From contig NZ_CP014304.1 in the NCBI RefSeq assembly GCF_001562275.1, positions 930,001 to 994,000 of the forward strand: 64,000 bases of DNA, read 5' to 3'. The DNA is from Hymenobacter sp. PAMC 26628. Lineage in GTDB: Bacteria; Bacteroidota; Bacteroidia; Cytophagales; Hymenobacteraceae. This document shows, in pieces, positions 27,440 through 36,185 of this stretch. The notes beneath the pieces are model-generated. The model was not told where the DNA came from. It searched no databases and saw only the letters and a program-made list of their open reading frames with translations. Made by a program: the position numbers and the translations under genes. Each line of letters begins with the position of its first letter. The stretch's first letter is position 1.

Positions 27440-27480
27440 TGCTAATTCGGGGACAAATCTCGCAATTAAAACAAGTTACT

Positions 27481-28377
27481 ATGGCCGTTCCTAGTGTTGC
27501 GCCCGCCCGGGTTACCCTGTTTCTGATGACCGAAAAAGGGTACCGGGTGCTGCAACACATCGTAGCGCAGCTGGACAAAAGGGCGGTGGCGTTGGTGATA
27601 GGGGCCCCCGATGCGCACCTGGTTAACGACTATTTCGTCGAAATTCAGGCGCTGTGCGCGCGGGAGAGCATCCCATTTCAGCGCCGCACAGCCGGACGCC
27701 CAACCGCAGCGACGCACGCGCTGGCGGTGGCGTGGCGCTGGTTGATTACGGATGTTGACAAGCTTATTGTCTTGCACGACAGCCTATTGCCCCGCTACCG
27801 GGGCTTTGCGCCCTTGGTGAGCTGCTTGCTCAACGGCGAGCCGGAGATTGGCGTGACGGCCCTGTACGCCACCGCCGAGTTTGACCAGGGCCCCGTGCTG
27901 GCGCAGGTGGCGCGCCCGGTGCAATACCCCATCACCATTACCCGCGCCATTGCCCTGGCCGTGGAATGCTACCTGGAGCTCACCACCTGGCTTTGGCCCG
28001 GCTTGTGCGCCGGGGCCCTGCCGCCGGGCACGCCCCAGGTCGAGGCCGCCGCTACTTACAGCCTCTGGCGCGACGAGGCGGACTACCGCATCGACTGGCA
28101 CCGCGACAGTGCGTACCTGCGGCGCTTCGTGGACGCGCTGGGGGCCCCCTACCGCGGGGCCAGCACGCTGCTCGACGGTCAGCTGTGCCGGGTGCTGGCC
28201 GTTGAGGCCGTGCCCGACGTGGTAATCGAAAACCGGGCCCCCGGCAAGGTGCTGTTTGTGCGCGCTGGGCAGCCGGTGGTTGTCTGCGGCACGGGCCTGC
28301 TGCGCCTCACCGCGCTGCGCACCGAGGCCGGGGCCGACGCCCTGCCGCTGCGGCAGTTTCGGTCGCGCTTCGGGTAG
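27481..28377 (+). CDS. Formyltransferase-like enzyme, possibly sugar N-formyltransferase, with altered active site
   Basis: The 298-residue protein resembles the methionyl-tRNA/sugar formyltransferase fold. HDSLLPRYRG (His99) and GVTALYATAEFDQG (Asp135) match two of the three catalytic residues, but the asparagine that normally stands two residues before the histidine is Val97. A C-terminal domain from about residue 195 with SLWRDEADYRIDW resembles the second domain of these enzymes. Beside a WecE-type transaminase, formylation of a 4-amino-4,6-dideoxyhexose is a reasonable inference. The frame is open from 27439; ATG 27481 is used. Confidence 0.75.
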   Translation: MAVPSVAPARVTLFLMTEKGYRVLQHIVAQLDKRAVALVIGAPDAHLVNDYFVEIQALCARESIPFQRRTAGRPTAATHALAVAWRWLITDVDKLIVLHDSLLPRYRGFAPLVSCLLNGEPEIGVTALYATAEFDQGPVLAQVARPVQYPITITRAIALAVECYLELTTWLWPGLCAGALPPGTPQVEAAATYSLWRDEADYRIDWHRDSAYLRRFVDALGAPYRGASTLLDGQLCRVLAVEAVPDVVIENRAPGKVLFVRAGQPVVVCGTGLLRLTALRTEAGADALPLRQFRSRFG

Positions 28378-28392
28378 GCCGGGGCCCCGGCG

Positions 28393-28400
28393 TACCTTTG
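28393..28400 (+). promoter_or_regulatory. Putative -7 box TACCTTTG
   Basis: An exact TAnnTTTG match lies 9 bp before the transaminase start codon and 16 bp after the upstream stop codon. The short distance would give an almost leaderless transcript, a common layout in this group. Confidence 0.55.
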
Positions 28401-28408
28401 CGGCCCGC

Positions 28409-29545
28409 ATGGACGCTCCGATTCCCTTTAATAAGCCGTATTTCTCTGGCAACGAAACCTGCTACATCGAGCAAGCGGTGCGCTCGGGCAAGATTTCCGG
28501 CGATGGGCAGTTCACCCAGCGGGCCCACGCCTACTTTGAGCAGGCGTGGGGATTTGCCAAGGCGCTGCTGACGACTTCCTGCACCGACGCGCTGGAAATG
28601 GCGGCCCTGCTACTCGACATTCAGCCCGGCGATGAGGTAATTGTGCCGGCCTTTACGTTTGTGAGCACGGCCAACGCCTTTGTGCTGCGGGGCGCTAAAA
28701 TTGTCTTTGCCGACAGCACAGCCCTGAACCCCAACCTCGACGCCGGGGCCCTGGAAGCCCTCGTCACGCCCCGCACCCGGGCCATTGTGCCGGTGCACTA
28801 CGCCGGCATTGCCTGCGACATGGGCGCCGTGCTGGCCGTGGCCCAGCGCCACGGCCTGGCGGTGGTGGAAGACGCGGCCCACGCCATCGACAGCTTTTAC
28901 GACGGCCAGCGGCTGGGCACGCTGGGGGCCCTGGCGGCCTTCTCGTTTCACGAAACCAAAAATATCATTGCCGGCGAAGGCGGTTTGCTGGCCCTCAACG
29001 ACCTGCAGTTTGCACGGCGGGCCGAGATTATTCGCGAGAAGGGCACCACGCGGTCGGCCTTTTTTCGGGGCGAGGCCACGGAATACAACTGGGTAGACGT
29101 AGGCTCGTCGTTCCTGCCGTCGGAGCTGACGGCGGCGTACCTCTGGGCGCAGATTGAAAACCTGGCCGACATCCAGCGGCAGCGCACGGCCCTGTGGGAC
29201 CAATACTACGCCGCCCTGGCCCCGCTGGAAGCCCTGGGCGTGGGCCTGCCCGCGCTGCCAGCCTACGCCACCAACAACGGCCACCTGTTTTACCTCGTGT
29301 GCCGCGACCGGGCCGAGCGCGACGCTCTGATTGCGCACCTGGGGCAGCGGGGTATTCTGGCCGTTTTCCATTACCGGGCCCTGCACCGCAGCCCGTACTA
29401 CGCCGCGCGGCACGACGGCCGGGCCCTGGCCTGGGCCGAGCACTACACCGAGTGCCTGGTGCGCCTGCCGCTGTTTTACGAGCTGAGCGCCACCGACCAG
29501 GAGCGCGTCGTCGCGGGCGTCCTCAATTTCTACCACCGCCGCTAA
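28409..29545 (+). CDS. wecE: dTDP-4-amino-4,6-dideoxygalactose transaminase
   Basis: The 378-residue protein follows E. coli WecE/RffA closely: IPFNKPYFSGNE, SGKISGDGQFTQR, then LEMAALLLDIQPGDEVI, FTFVSTANAFVLRGAKIVF and VPVHYAGIACDM. Lys184 in SFHETKNI is the PLP lysine. It converts dTDP-4-dehydro-6-deoxyglucose to dTDP-Fuc4N in the cytoplasm. The start at 28409 follows a TACCTTTG promoter box; the open frame before it belongs to the end of the formyltransferase-like gene in another frame. With the two formyltransferase-like neighbours it suggests a formamido or amino deoxysugar in the glycan. Confidence 0.93.
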   Translation: MDAPIPFNKPYFSGNETCYIEQAVRSGKISGDGQFTQRAHAYFEQAWGFAKALLTTSCTDALEMAALLLDIQPGDEVIVPAFTFVSTANAFVLRGAKIVFADSTALNPNLDAGALEALVTPRTRAIVPVHYAGIACDMGAVLAVAQRHGLAVVEDAAHAIDSFYDGQRLGTLGALAAFSFHETKNIIAGEGGLLALNDLQFARRAEIIREKGTTRSAFFRGEATEYNWVDVGSSFLPSELTAAYLWAQIENLADIQRQRTALWDQYYAALAPLEALGVGLPALPAYATNNGHLFYLVCRDRAERDALIAHLGQRGILAVFHYRALHRSPYYAARHDGRALAWAEHYTECLVRLPLFYELSATDQERVVAGVLNFYHRR

Positions 29546-29554
29546 TCCTTCCGC

Positions 29555-30631
29555 ATGGCGCGTATTCTATTCTTCACTCCGTACCCGGCCGGCCGGGCCC
29601 CGTCGCAGCGGTTTCGCTTCGAGCAATACCTGAGCCTGCTGGCGGCCCACGGACACCAGTACCGGCTTGCCCCGTTTTGGTCGGTGGCTACGTGGAACAT
29701 TTTATACCAGCCCGGGCACACCGCGGCCAAAATACTGGGCCTGCTAAGTGGGTTTGGCCGGCGGCTGGGACTATTGTTGGCGGTGCCCGCCTACGATTTT
29801 GTGTTCATTCACCGCGAAGCGGCCCCAGTGGGTCCTCCGATATTCGAGTGGCTCATTGCCAAAGGGTTGAGCAAGAGGATTGTTTACGATTTTGACGATG
29901 CCATCTGGATGCAAGATCCCGCGGGCGAGCAGGGCCTCCTGGGCCGGTTGAAGTGGCCGCAAAAAGTGGGAGCCATTTGCCGGTGGGCTTACAAGGTGAG
30001 TTGCGGCAATGCGTACCTAGCTGACTACGCCCGCCAATTCAACGCCCATACTATGGTCAACCCTACGACGCTGGACACCGACTTATTGCACAACCGCGTC
30101 CGGGACCAGGCCCCTGCTGGCCCGCCCGTCATCGGCTGGACCGGTACCCACACCACGCTGCGCCACCTGGATTTGGTGTGGCCCGTGCTGGAGCGGCTGG
30201 AGCGTGAAGGGCAAGCGTTTGTGTTTCACGTCATCTCCAACGCGCCGCCCGCGCATATGGGGCTGCGCAGCCTGCGCTACTCGCCTTGGCGCAAGCAAAG
30301 CGAGATTGCGGATTTGTTGCAGTTTAACTTCGGCCTGATGCCGCTCGTAGACGACCCGTGGGCCCGGGGCAAGTGCGCTTTCAAAGCCTTGCAGTACATG
30401 GCGCTGGGCATGCCGGCGCTGGTGTCGCCGGTTGGCATGAACACGGAAGTAGTGCAGGACGGAACCAATGGATTTGTGTGCGCCACCGACGAAGAATGGT
30501 ACCAGTCCCTGCGTCGGCTGCTGGCCAGCCCGCCCGAGCGGGTGCGACAGGGCGCGGCGGCCCGCCGTACCATCGTGGAGCATTATTCGGTGGCTTCTAA
30601 CACCGCCAATTTCCTGAGCCTGTTCCAATAA
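29555..30631 (+). CDS. Glycosyltransferase (GT4-like)
   Basis: The 358-residue protein starts ARILFFTPYPAGRAPSQRFR, contains IVYDFDDAIW near residue 108 and GWTGTHTTLRHLDLVW at the donor-domain entrance, and ends with KCAFKALQYMALGMPALVSP, the degenerate donor-binding motif of a family 4 subgroup. It starts 9 bp after the transaminase stop. It is cytoplasmic by appearance. Confidence 0.85.
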   Translation: MARILFFTPYPAGRAPSQRFRFEQYLSLLAAHGHQYRLAPFWSVATWNILYQPGHTAAKILGLLSGFGRRLGLLLAVPAYDFVFIHREAAPVGPPIFEWLIAKGLSKRIVYDFDDAIWMQDPAGEQGLLGRLKWPQKVGAICRWAYKVSCGNAYLADYARQFNAHTMVNPTTLDTDLLHNRVRDQAPAGPPVIGWTGTHTTLRHLDLVWPVLERLEREGQAFVFHVISNAPPAHMGLRSLRYSPWRKQSEIADLLQFNFGLMPLVDDPWARGKCAFKALQYMALGMPALVSPVGMNTEVVQDGTNGFVCATDEEWYQSLRRLLASPPERVRQGAAARRTIVEHYSVASNTANFLSLFQ

Positions 30632-30683
30632 AATCAGCCGAAAAATGGCCGCCCCTAAATTGTACTGCTAAACGCTATAAAAC

Positions 30684-31706
30684 ATGCCCATCTCTGCTAA
30701 CGGGCCCGCTACGATGCCGGGGGCCTTGGTTATCTCCTTGGATTTTGAAATTAATTGGGGCGTGCGCGACCAGCAAACCCTAGCTCAGTACGGGCCCAAT
30801 CTGCTGGGCGTGCGGCAAGCGGTGCCCGCCATGCTGGCGCTATTTGCTGAGTACGGCTTGCACGCGACGTGGGCCACGGTGGGTTTGCTATTTTTTAGCA
30901 CCAAAGCCGAAATGATGGCTAACTTGCCCGCGGTGCGCCCCACCTACGACGACCCCAACCTCTCGCCCTACGGCGTACTCGGCCAAGTAGGGGAAGACGA
31001 AGCACGGGACCCTTACCATTTTGGTCAAACGCTGATCAATCAAATTCGCGCTACGCCCGGCCAGGAGCTGGCCTCCCATACGTTCTGCCACTACTACTGC
31101 TTGGAGCGGGGCCAAACCGCGGAAGCTTTCCGCCACGACTTACAGGCGGCCGTGCGCGTGGCAGGCGCACAGCAGCTCAGCCTCAAAAGCCTGGTTTTCC
31201 CGCGCAATCAGTATAATGCGGATTACCTCGCCATTTGCCAGGAAGCAGGTATTAGCAGCTACCGGGGCAATGAACAATCGTGGATTTACAAGGAACGCAG
31301 CGAAGAGCAACAGTCGCTCTATAAGCGCGGGGCTCGCCTTTTGGACGCCTACCTGAACCTATCGGGCCAACACACCGCGCGCTGGGCCGACATGGCGGCC
31401 AGCTTTCCGTATAATATACCGGCCAGTCGGTTTTTGCGTCCCTGGTCGGGGCGGCTGAAGCCGCTCGAAGGCCTGCGCCTGCGGCGCATCCTGCAAGGCA
31501 TGGAGCACGCCGCCCGGACCGGCGAAGTTTTCCACTTGTGGTGGCACCCGCATAATTTTGGGGCGAATTTGGCCGAAAACATGGCGGTGCTGCGGCGCAT
31601 TGCCGACCATTTTCGGTATTTGGAGACCCGTTATGGCATGGAAACTTTGGGCATGGCCGACGTGGTCACCCGTCTCCCCTCCTTACCAAACCTTCCCGCT
31701 GCATGA
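30684..31706 (+). CDS. Polysaccharide deacetylase family protein
   Basis: The 340-residue protein has a NodB-type core: the first aspartate at residue 20 in VISLDFEINWG and the metal-binding histidines His132 and His136 in ASHTFCHYYC. LKSLVFPRNQYN is the later arginine block. Family members remove acetyl groups from amino sugars. No signal peptide is visible, so it may act in the cytoplasm on a lipid-linked intermediate or precursor. The next gene starts within its last four bases (ATGA), which implies coupling with the formyltransferase. Confidence 0.9.
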   Translation: MPISANGPATMPGALVISLDFEINWGVRDQQTLAQYGPNLLGVRQAVPAMLALFAEYGLHATWATVGLLFFSTKAEMMANLPAVRPTYDDPNLSPYGVLGQVGEDEARDPYHFGQTLINQIRATPGQELASHTFCHYYCLERGQTAEAFRHDLQAAVRVAGAQQLSLKSLVFPRNQYNADYLAICQEAGISSYRGNEQSWIYKERSEEQQSLYKRGARLLDAYLNLSGQHTARWADMAASFPYNIPASRFLRPWSGRLKPLEGLRLRRILQGMEHAARTGEVFHLWWHPHNFGANLAENMAVLRRIADHFRYLETRYGMETLGMADVVTRLPSLPNLPAA

Positions 31707-32494
31707 GCACTGCTTCTGAATACGCCGGCAAAAACATCGTGATGCTGGCCGGGCCGGGCGAATCAACCAACATTCTATTTCACGCCTTGGACGCGGCGTT
31801 TGGCGTCCACCGCATCATCGTTGAAACTACAGTCAGTCAAAAACAGCTGCTAACGCGCCGTGCCGAGAAGCTGGGCTGGGGCACCGTGCTGGGGCAAATT
31901 GCTTTCAAGTTGGCCATTGCCGGTCCCCTGAGCCGCGCGGCGCAGCCCCGCTTACAGCACCTGCGGCAAGCACATGGCTTAAACAACGCGCCCTTGCCGC
32001 CTGACCGCACCATCCAAGTGTCGTCGGTGAATGCCCCGGAGGCTCTCTTGGCTCTACAGGCCTTGAGCCCCGACGTGGTGGTAGTAAATGGCACCCGCAT
32101 CATTGCCAAGCGGGTGCTGACGGGAGTGCCGTGCCCATTCATCAATACCCACGCGGGCATCACCCCGCTCTACCGGGGAGTGCACGGTGGCTACTGGGCC
32201 CTGGCCAATGATGACACAGCCCACTGCGGCGTGTCGGTACACCTAGTGGATGCTGGCATCGACACGGGCGGTATCATCGCCCAAGCCTTGATTCAGCCCG
32301 AAGCGGAGGATAATTTTGCTACGTATCCGCTGTTGCAACTCATCGCCGGCCTCCCGCTACTGAAGAAAGCGGTGCAGGCAGCTTTGCAAGGAGGAATTCG
32401 CCTCCAGTCCGCTCCTGAAGGCCAGTCGCGTCTGTGGTCGCACCCCACCTGGGCCGAGTACCGGGCCAATCGGCAGCGCAACGGAACGCGGTAA
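31703..32494 (+). CDS. Formyltransferase family protein
   Basis: The 263-residue protein has all three catalytic residues of the formyltransferase fold: Asn148 and His150 in INTHAGITPLYRG and Asp187 in LVDAGIDTGG. The N-terminal part opens NIVMLAGPGESTN. It lacks the full C-terminal domain of methionyl-tRNA formyltransferase, so a sugar or small-molecule substrate is likely. It overlaps the deacetylase gene by 4 bp; removal of acetyl followed by formylation of the same amine is an attractive but unproved reading. It ends 6 bp from the end of a convergent gene. Confidence 0.85.
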   Translation: MSTASEYAGKNIVMLAGPGESTNILFHALDAAFGVHRIIVETTVSQKQLLTRRAEKLGWGTVLGQIAFKLAIAGPLSRAAQPRLQHLRQAHGLNNAPLPPDRTIQVSSVNAPEALLALQALSPDVVVVNGTRIIAKRVLTGVPCPFINTHAGITPLYRGVHGGYWALANDDTAHCGVSVHLVDAGIDTGGIIAQALIQPEAEDNFATYPLLQLIAGLPLLKKAVQAALQGGIRLQSAPEGQSRLWSHPTWAEYRANRQRNGTR

Positions 32495-32500
32495 GAGAGG

Positions 32501-33858
32501 CTAGGCAGGCAGGGCCCGCCGCCGGGTTGCCGGGGCCCGGCGGTGAGCCTTTTCGGCGTCGAGCATGCTTTGCAGGATATACAATCCGCTTAGGTAAAAC
32601 GGAATCATTGGAATTTTGTAGCGCACCAAAGTGCCAAAATTAGCGCTGATAATGGCCACCGAAGCCGCAAAAATCAGCGAAAACACAAAGCACATCACTA
32701 GTACCGGCGTGGTAGCCACAAACTTTATGGTGGCTACCACGCCGGTGCGCCAAAATATGCGGAGCGTAAAAATCAGGAAAAATCCCGCTTCCAGCGCCGA
32801 GAGCAGCATGATGGGGTTGCGGGCTTCAAAAATCATCGGCCGGAACAGGGCCGTGAAAATGGCCTGTGGGGCCAGCTTTACCATGCCGCCGATGGTGCCG
32901 TCTTGTGCGCCTAGGTTGTAGGCCGAGCCGTTCTGTTTTACGCTGGTTTCATATAAGTAGTCAGCCGTGATTTTACTGCGTTCGCCTAACTTATCCACAT
33001 CATATTTATCATCGCCCTTGGTGAGGTTGGTGGCAGCATAAACGGCGATGAGCCCGCCCACTACGAAGAATACGGGCTTGGCCAGCACCCGTACGGTTTG
33101 GTTTTAATAAGGGCGTTGTTCTCATTGAACACCCACAACAGGGCCCCTGGCAGGAAGCACAGCAAAATATAAACCTTGATAGACAACAAAGCATAAGCAG
33201 CCAAAAAACCAATGGCGGCGGCCTGTGGAATGCCACGCTTCTGGATGGCCCCCCGGTACAGGGCATAGAAAAGCCAGCCCAGGGCCCCCATTGCCAGCGA
33301 GTCCTTCATGAGCCCCGAGCCCCAAAAAAACATCGATGGGATGTAGAAGATGGCCCAGGCCAGCTGCTTGTACACGTGAGGCCGAATTTTGGCAAACGTA
33401 ACGTACATCGCCCACAAGCCGCTAAAGCTGGTGGCGGCAAAAAACAGGGCGATGACGGTGTAGCAGTTAAAACAAAACAGTCCAAAGAAGGCCGCGACGC
33501 GCACTGTCGCGTACTCGGCGGAGTGGGGCTGGTGCCAGTACATTTGGGCCACGTATTTGGCGGTAGCGGGGTCGGTGCTGCCCCCGTTGTCAAGCAGCAG
33601 TTTTATCCCTGCGCTGAAAGAGTCGCCAAAGGCAGAATTGATGATTTGGGTATGGTAGAAGTAATTGTAAGTGTCGCCTCCGTTGTAGTAAAACTGGTAG
33701 ATTAGGCCCAGGGCAATGGCCCCGACGAACTTGAGCGTGAGGGCCGGGATGAAAAACTGCTTGGTGAACTGATTGGTGACCCGCGCGCGGATGCCGAACG
33801 CTACGGCATAGAAAATGCCGAGGTAGAGCGGGGTCAGGAAGAGGTCGGAAAGCTCCAT
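32501..33858 (-). pseudogene. Polytopic membrane protein, split by a -1 frameshift
   Basis: The first part (33858 down to about 33100) and the second (from about 33100 to 32501) are in different frames but read as one protein of about 450 residues: LLWVFNENNALIKTK followed by VRVLAKPVFFVVGG. Ten or so hydrophobic segments are visible. FYYNGGDTYNYFYHT near residue 57 is a distinctive loop motif. One missing base near 33094-33110 would restore the frame. The family is not recognised with certainty; an O-antigen polymerase or ligase role is only suggested by the nearby glycan genes. It ends 6 bp from the formyltransferase stop. Confidence 0.7.
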
Positions 33859-33865
33859 AATCGGC

Positions 33866-35113
33866 TTAGCTCTTGTTCTTTTTCAGCCACGTGGTGGCTT
33901 CTTTGTACTGCTCTGATTTGTGGTCGGCAATGTCTTTCACGACCGTGTAGTAGCGCCGGGCGGTGGCCAGCTCGCGCTCCTTGTCGGCTAGGCGGGCCAG
34001 GTTGGCGTTGGCGAAAAGGTAGAAGCCGCCGCTGGTGTCGCCGCTGCTTTCCGAAAACACGATGCAGCGCTGGTAGTAGTCGCGGGCCTTGGCCGCGTCG
34101 CGGTAGCGGTACTGCATGAGGTAGCCGAGGAAGTAGCTGGCGTAGCGCCCGCTGATGGCCTCGTAGCCGGGCAGGCCCTGGTTTATTTTCGCCAGGATTT
34201 CCTTGCTCACCCGCTCGCACTCCACAAACTCGCCTTGGTCGTAGGCCAGCAGGGCATAGAAGCGCTGGAAGTAGCCATTGTCGGGAAAGGTGGCGGCCAG
34301 CTGCTTTGCCACGGGCAGGGCCTCGGCGCTGTTATTCTCTTCGGTTTTGAGGATGCCCATCAGGAACACCTTGGCCTCGGTGGCGGTGTAGAAGCCGGTG
34401 GTGGCCACGGTGCGCAACTGCTGAAGCCCCAGTTCTTTATTGCCCTTGGGGAAGAACAGCAGGACCGGCCGCAGCAGCGGGTAGTTGTTGGGAATCCAGA
34501 CGGCGTAGTAGTTAAACAGGGCCTGGCCAAACAGGAATTCCGGGCTGAGGCCGTTGGCTTCCTGGCTTTTCTGCAGGTAGCTCAGGGCCCGCTTGCTGTC
34601 GACGGTGGCCAGGCGCCAGTCGTGGCGCTCGGCGTGCAGGCGGGCGCTGAAGCCGTAGGCCGCCGCCAGGAAAAACGTGGCTTCGTAGTTCTGCTTATCG
34701 GCCTTGTAGAGGGCCTCGGCCTTGGTGATGGCCGAGTCCATGTAAGCGAAAAACGGCCGGTCGTACGCCTTGGTCTGGAAGCTGGTGGGGCGAATTTTCC
34801 ACCACGTGTTCAGGCCCAGCATGAGGTAGGCGAGGGGGTGCTCGGGGTAGCGCCGCTTGAGGGAGCGGAACTGCTTCTCGGCCCGGTCGTACTTGAAATT
34901 GTAGAGGTTGTGCACGGCCCCGTCGAGCTCCTGCTGAATGTCCTTATTGAGCAGCAGCCAGCCCTTCGTGTCGATGGCCTGGGGAGACACGGCCACGCTG
35001 TCGAGGTGCACCACGCGCATGGCGCCGCGGCGGCGAACTGTGTCGGCCGTTTGGGCCCGGGCCACCAGTGGGCCCAACAACAGCAAGCCCCAACAGAAAA
35101 GCAATCGAACCAT
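33866..35113 (-). CDS. Secreted TPR-like repeat protein of unknown function
   Basis: The 415-residue protein begins with a probable signal peptide (LLFCWGLLLLGPLVARAQ, cut after AQ). It is mostly helical, with TPR-like stretches such as FKYDRAEKQFRSLKRRYPEH and repeated A..Y..Y patterns to the end. The frame is open much further upstream, but that part is antisense to the peptidase gene; the ATG at 35113 with a signal peptide is the sensible start. It precedes the split membrane-protein gene by 7 bp on the same strand, so the two probably share a transcript. Export to the periplasm is likely. Confidence 0.8.
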   Translation of the reverse strand: MVRLLFCWGLLLLGPLVARAQTADTVRRRGAMRVVHLDSVAVSPQAIDTKGWLLLNKDIQQELDGAVHNLYNFKYDRAEKQFRSLKRRYPEHPLAYLMLGLNTWWKIRPTSFQTKAYDRPFFAYMDSAITKAEALYKADKQNYEATFFLAAAYGFSARLHAERHDWRLATVDSKRALSYLQKSQEANGLSPEFLFGQALFNYYAVWIPNNYPLLRPVLLFFPKGNKELGLQQLRTVATTGFYTATEAKVFLMGILKTEENNSAEALPVAKQLAATFPDNGYFQRFYALLAYDQGEFVECERVSKEILAKINQGLPGYEAISGRYASYFLGYLMQYRYRDAAKARDYYQRCIVFSESSGDTSGGFYLFANANLARLADKERELATARRYYTVVKDIADHKSEQYKEATTWLKKNKS

Positions 35114-35188
35114 AGAGAAGAGCGGGGGAACAGGGCCCCGGGAAAACCGGCGGGTGCCGGCCGGGGCCCTAAAGTACGGACTCTGGCC

Positions 35189-35196
35189 TAGCTTTG
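35189..35196 (+). promoter_or_regulatory. Putative -7 box TAGCTTTG
   Basis: An exact TAnnTTTG match lies 19 bp before the start of the M42-like peptidase gene, in the divergent gap shared with the TPR gene. Confidence 0.55.
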
Positions 35197-35215
35197 GGCC
35201 AATTTCCTCCGGCCC

Positions 35216-36130
35216 ATGCAACTGCTCGAAACCCTGTGCCGCATCGCGGCGCCGTCCGGCCACGAAGGCCCGCTGACGGCCTTTGTGCTTGATTACGTGC
35301 AACAAAACCAAGCCAAGTGGCAGCACCAGCCCCAGGTGCTGGCCGGCGAGGGCTTCCAGGATTGCGTGGTGCTGGTGTTCGGGCAGCCGCGCACGGCCGT
35401 GTTTGCGCACCTCGACAGCATCGGCTTCACGGTGCGCTACGGCCGGCAGCTGGTGGCCATTGGGGGCCCCGAAACCCACGCCGGTTATCGCCTGGTGGGC
35501 CACGATGCAGAAGGGGAGATTGATTGTGCGCTGACCATCAACGAGGAAACCGAAACCTTGGGCTACGAGTTCAGCCGCGAGCTGCCCCGCGGCACCGAGC
35601 TGACGTTCCGCTGCGACTTCCGCGAAACCGAGACAACGGTGCAAAGCTGCTACCTCGACAACCGCCTGGGGGTGTGGACGGCCCTGCGCCTGTGCGAAAC
35701 GCTGGAGCACGGCGTCATTGCTTTTTCGTGCGGCGAGGAGCACGGCGGCGGCACGGTGCCGTTCCTGGCCCAGTACATCTACGACACCTACGGCGTGCGC
35801 CAGGCCCTGATTTGCGACATTACATGGGTGACCGAGGGCGTGCACTTGGGCCAGGGCTGCGTGATTTCGCTGCGCGACTCCCTCATCCCGCGCCGCGCCT
35901 ACGTGGACCGCGTCCGGGCCATTGCCGCGCGGGCGGGCATTGCGGTGCAGCTGGAGGTGGAAGACATCGGCGGTTCTGACGCCAAGGAGCTGCAGCGCGC
36001 CGCCCAGCCCTGGGACTGGTGCTTCGTGGGGGCCCCCGAAGACCACGTGCACACCCCCGACGAGCTGGTGGATAAGCGCGACATTGCCAGCATGTTGGCC
36101 CTCTACCAAGTGCTGTTGCGCGAGCTCTAA
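35216..36130 (+). CDS. M42-like metallopeptidase (glutamyl aminopeptidase/endoglucanase family)
   Basis: The 304-residue protein has the two-metal site of M42/M20-type peptidases: AHLDSIG (His65, Asp67), YLDNRLG, the catalytic GEEHGGG, ICDITW and the final histidine in HVHTPDE. It is somewhat shorter than the usual 340-360 residues of M42 enzymes, and the internal domain is reduced. It would act on peptides in the cytoplasm. It stands alone behind a TAnnTTTG box. The peptidase class is clear; the substrate is not. Confidence 0.88.
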   Translation: MQLLETLCRIAAPSGHEGPLTAFVLDYVQQNQAKWQHQPQVLAGEGFQDCVVLVFGQPRTAVFAHLDSIGFTVRYGRQLVAIGGPETHAGYRLVGHDAEGEIDCALTINEETETLGYEFSRELPRGTELTFRCDFRETETTVQSCYLDNRLGVWTALRLCETLEHGVIAFSCGEEHGGGTVPFLAQYIYDTYGVRQALICDITWVTEGVHLGQGCVISLRDSLIPRRAYVDRVRAIAARAGIAVQLEVEDIGGSDAKELQRAAQPWDWCFVGAPEDHVHTPDELVDKRDIASMLALYQVLLREL

Positions 36131-36185
36131 TACTTGCCTACATTTACCGGCACTCCTCTTCATTCCCACCTAATATCCTGCCGGT

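Noticed and set aside
35114..36169. Upstream extension of the minus-strand TPR gene frame (to 36169)
   Set aside because: It is antisense to the M42-like peptidase gene, whose motifs are clear, and lacks domain features. The signal peptide at 35113 marks the true start.
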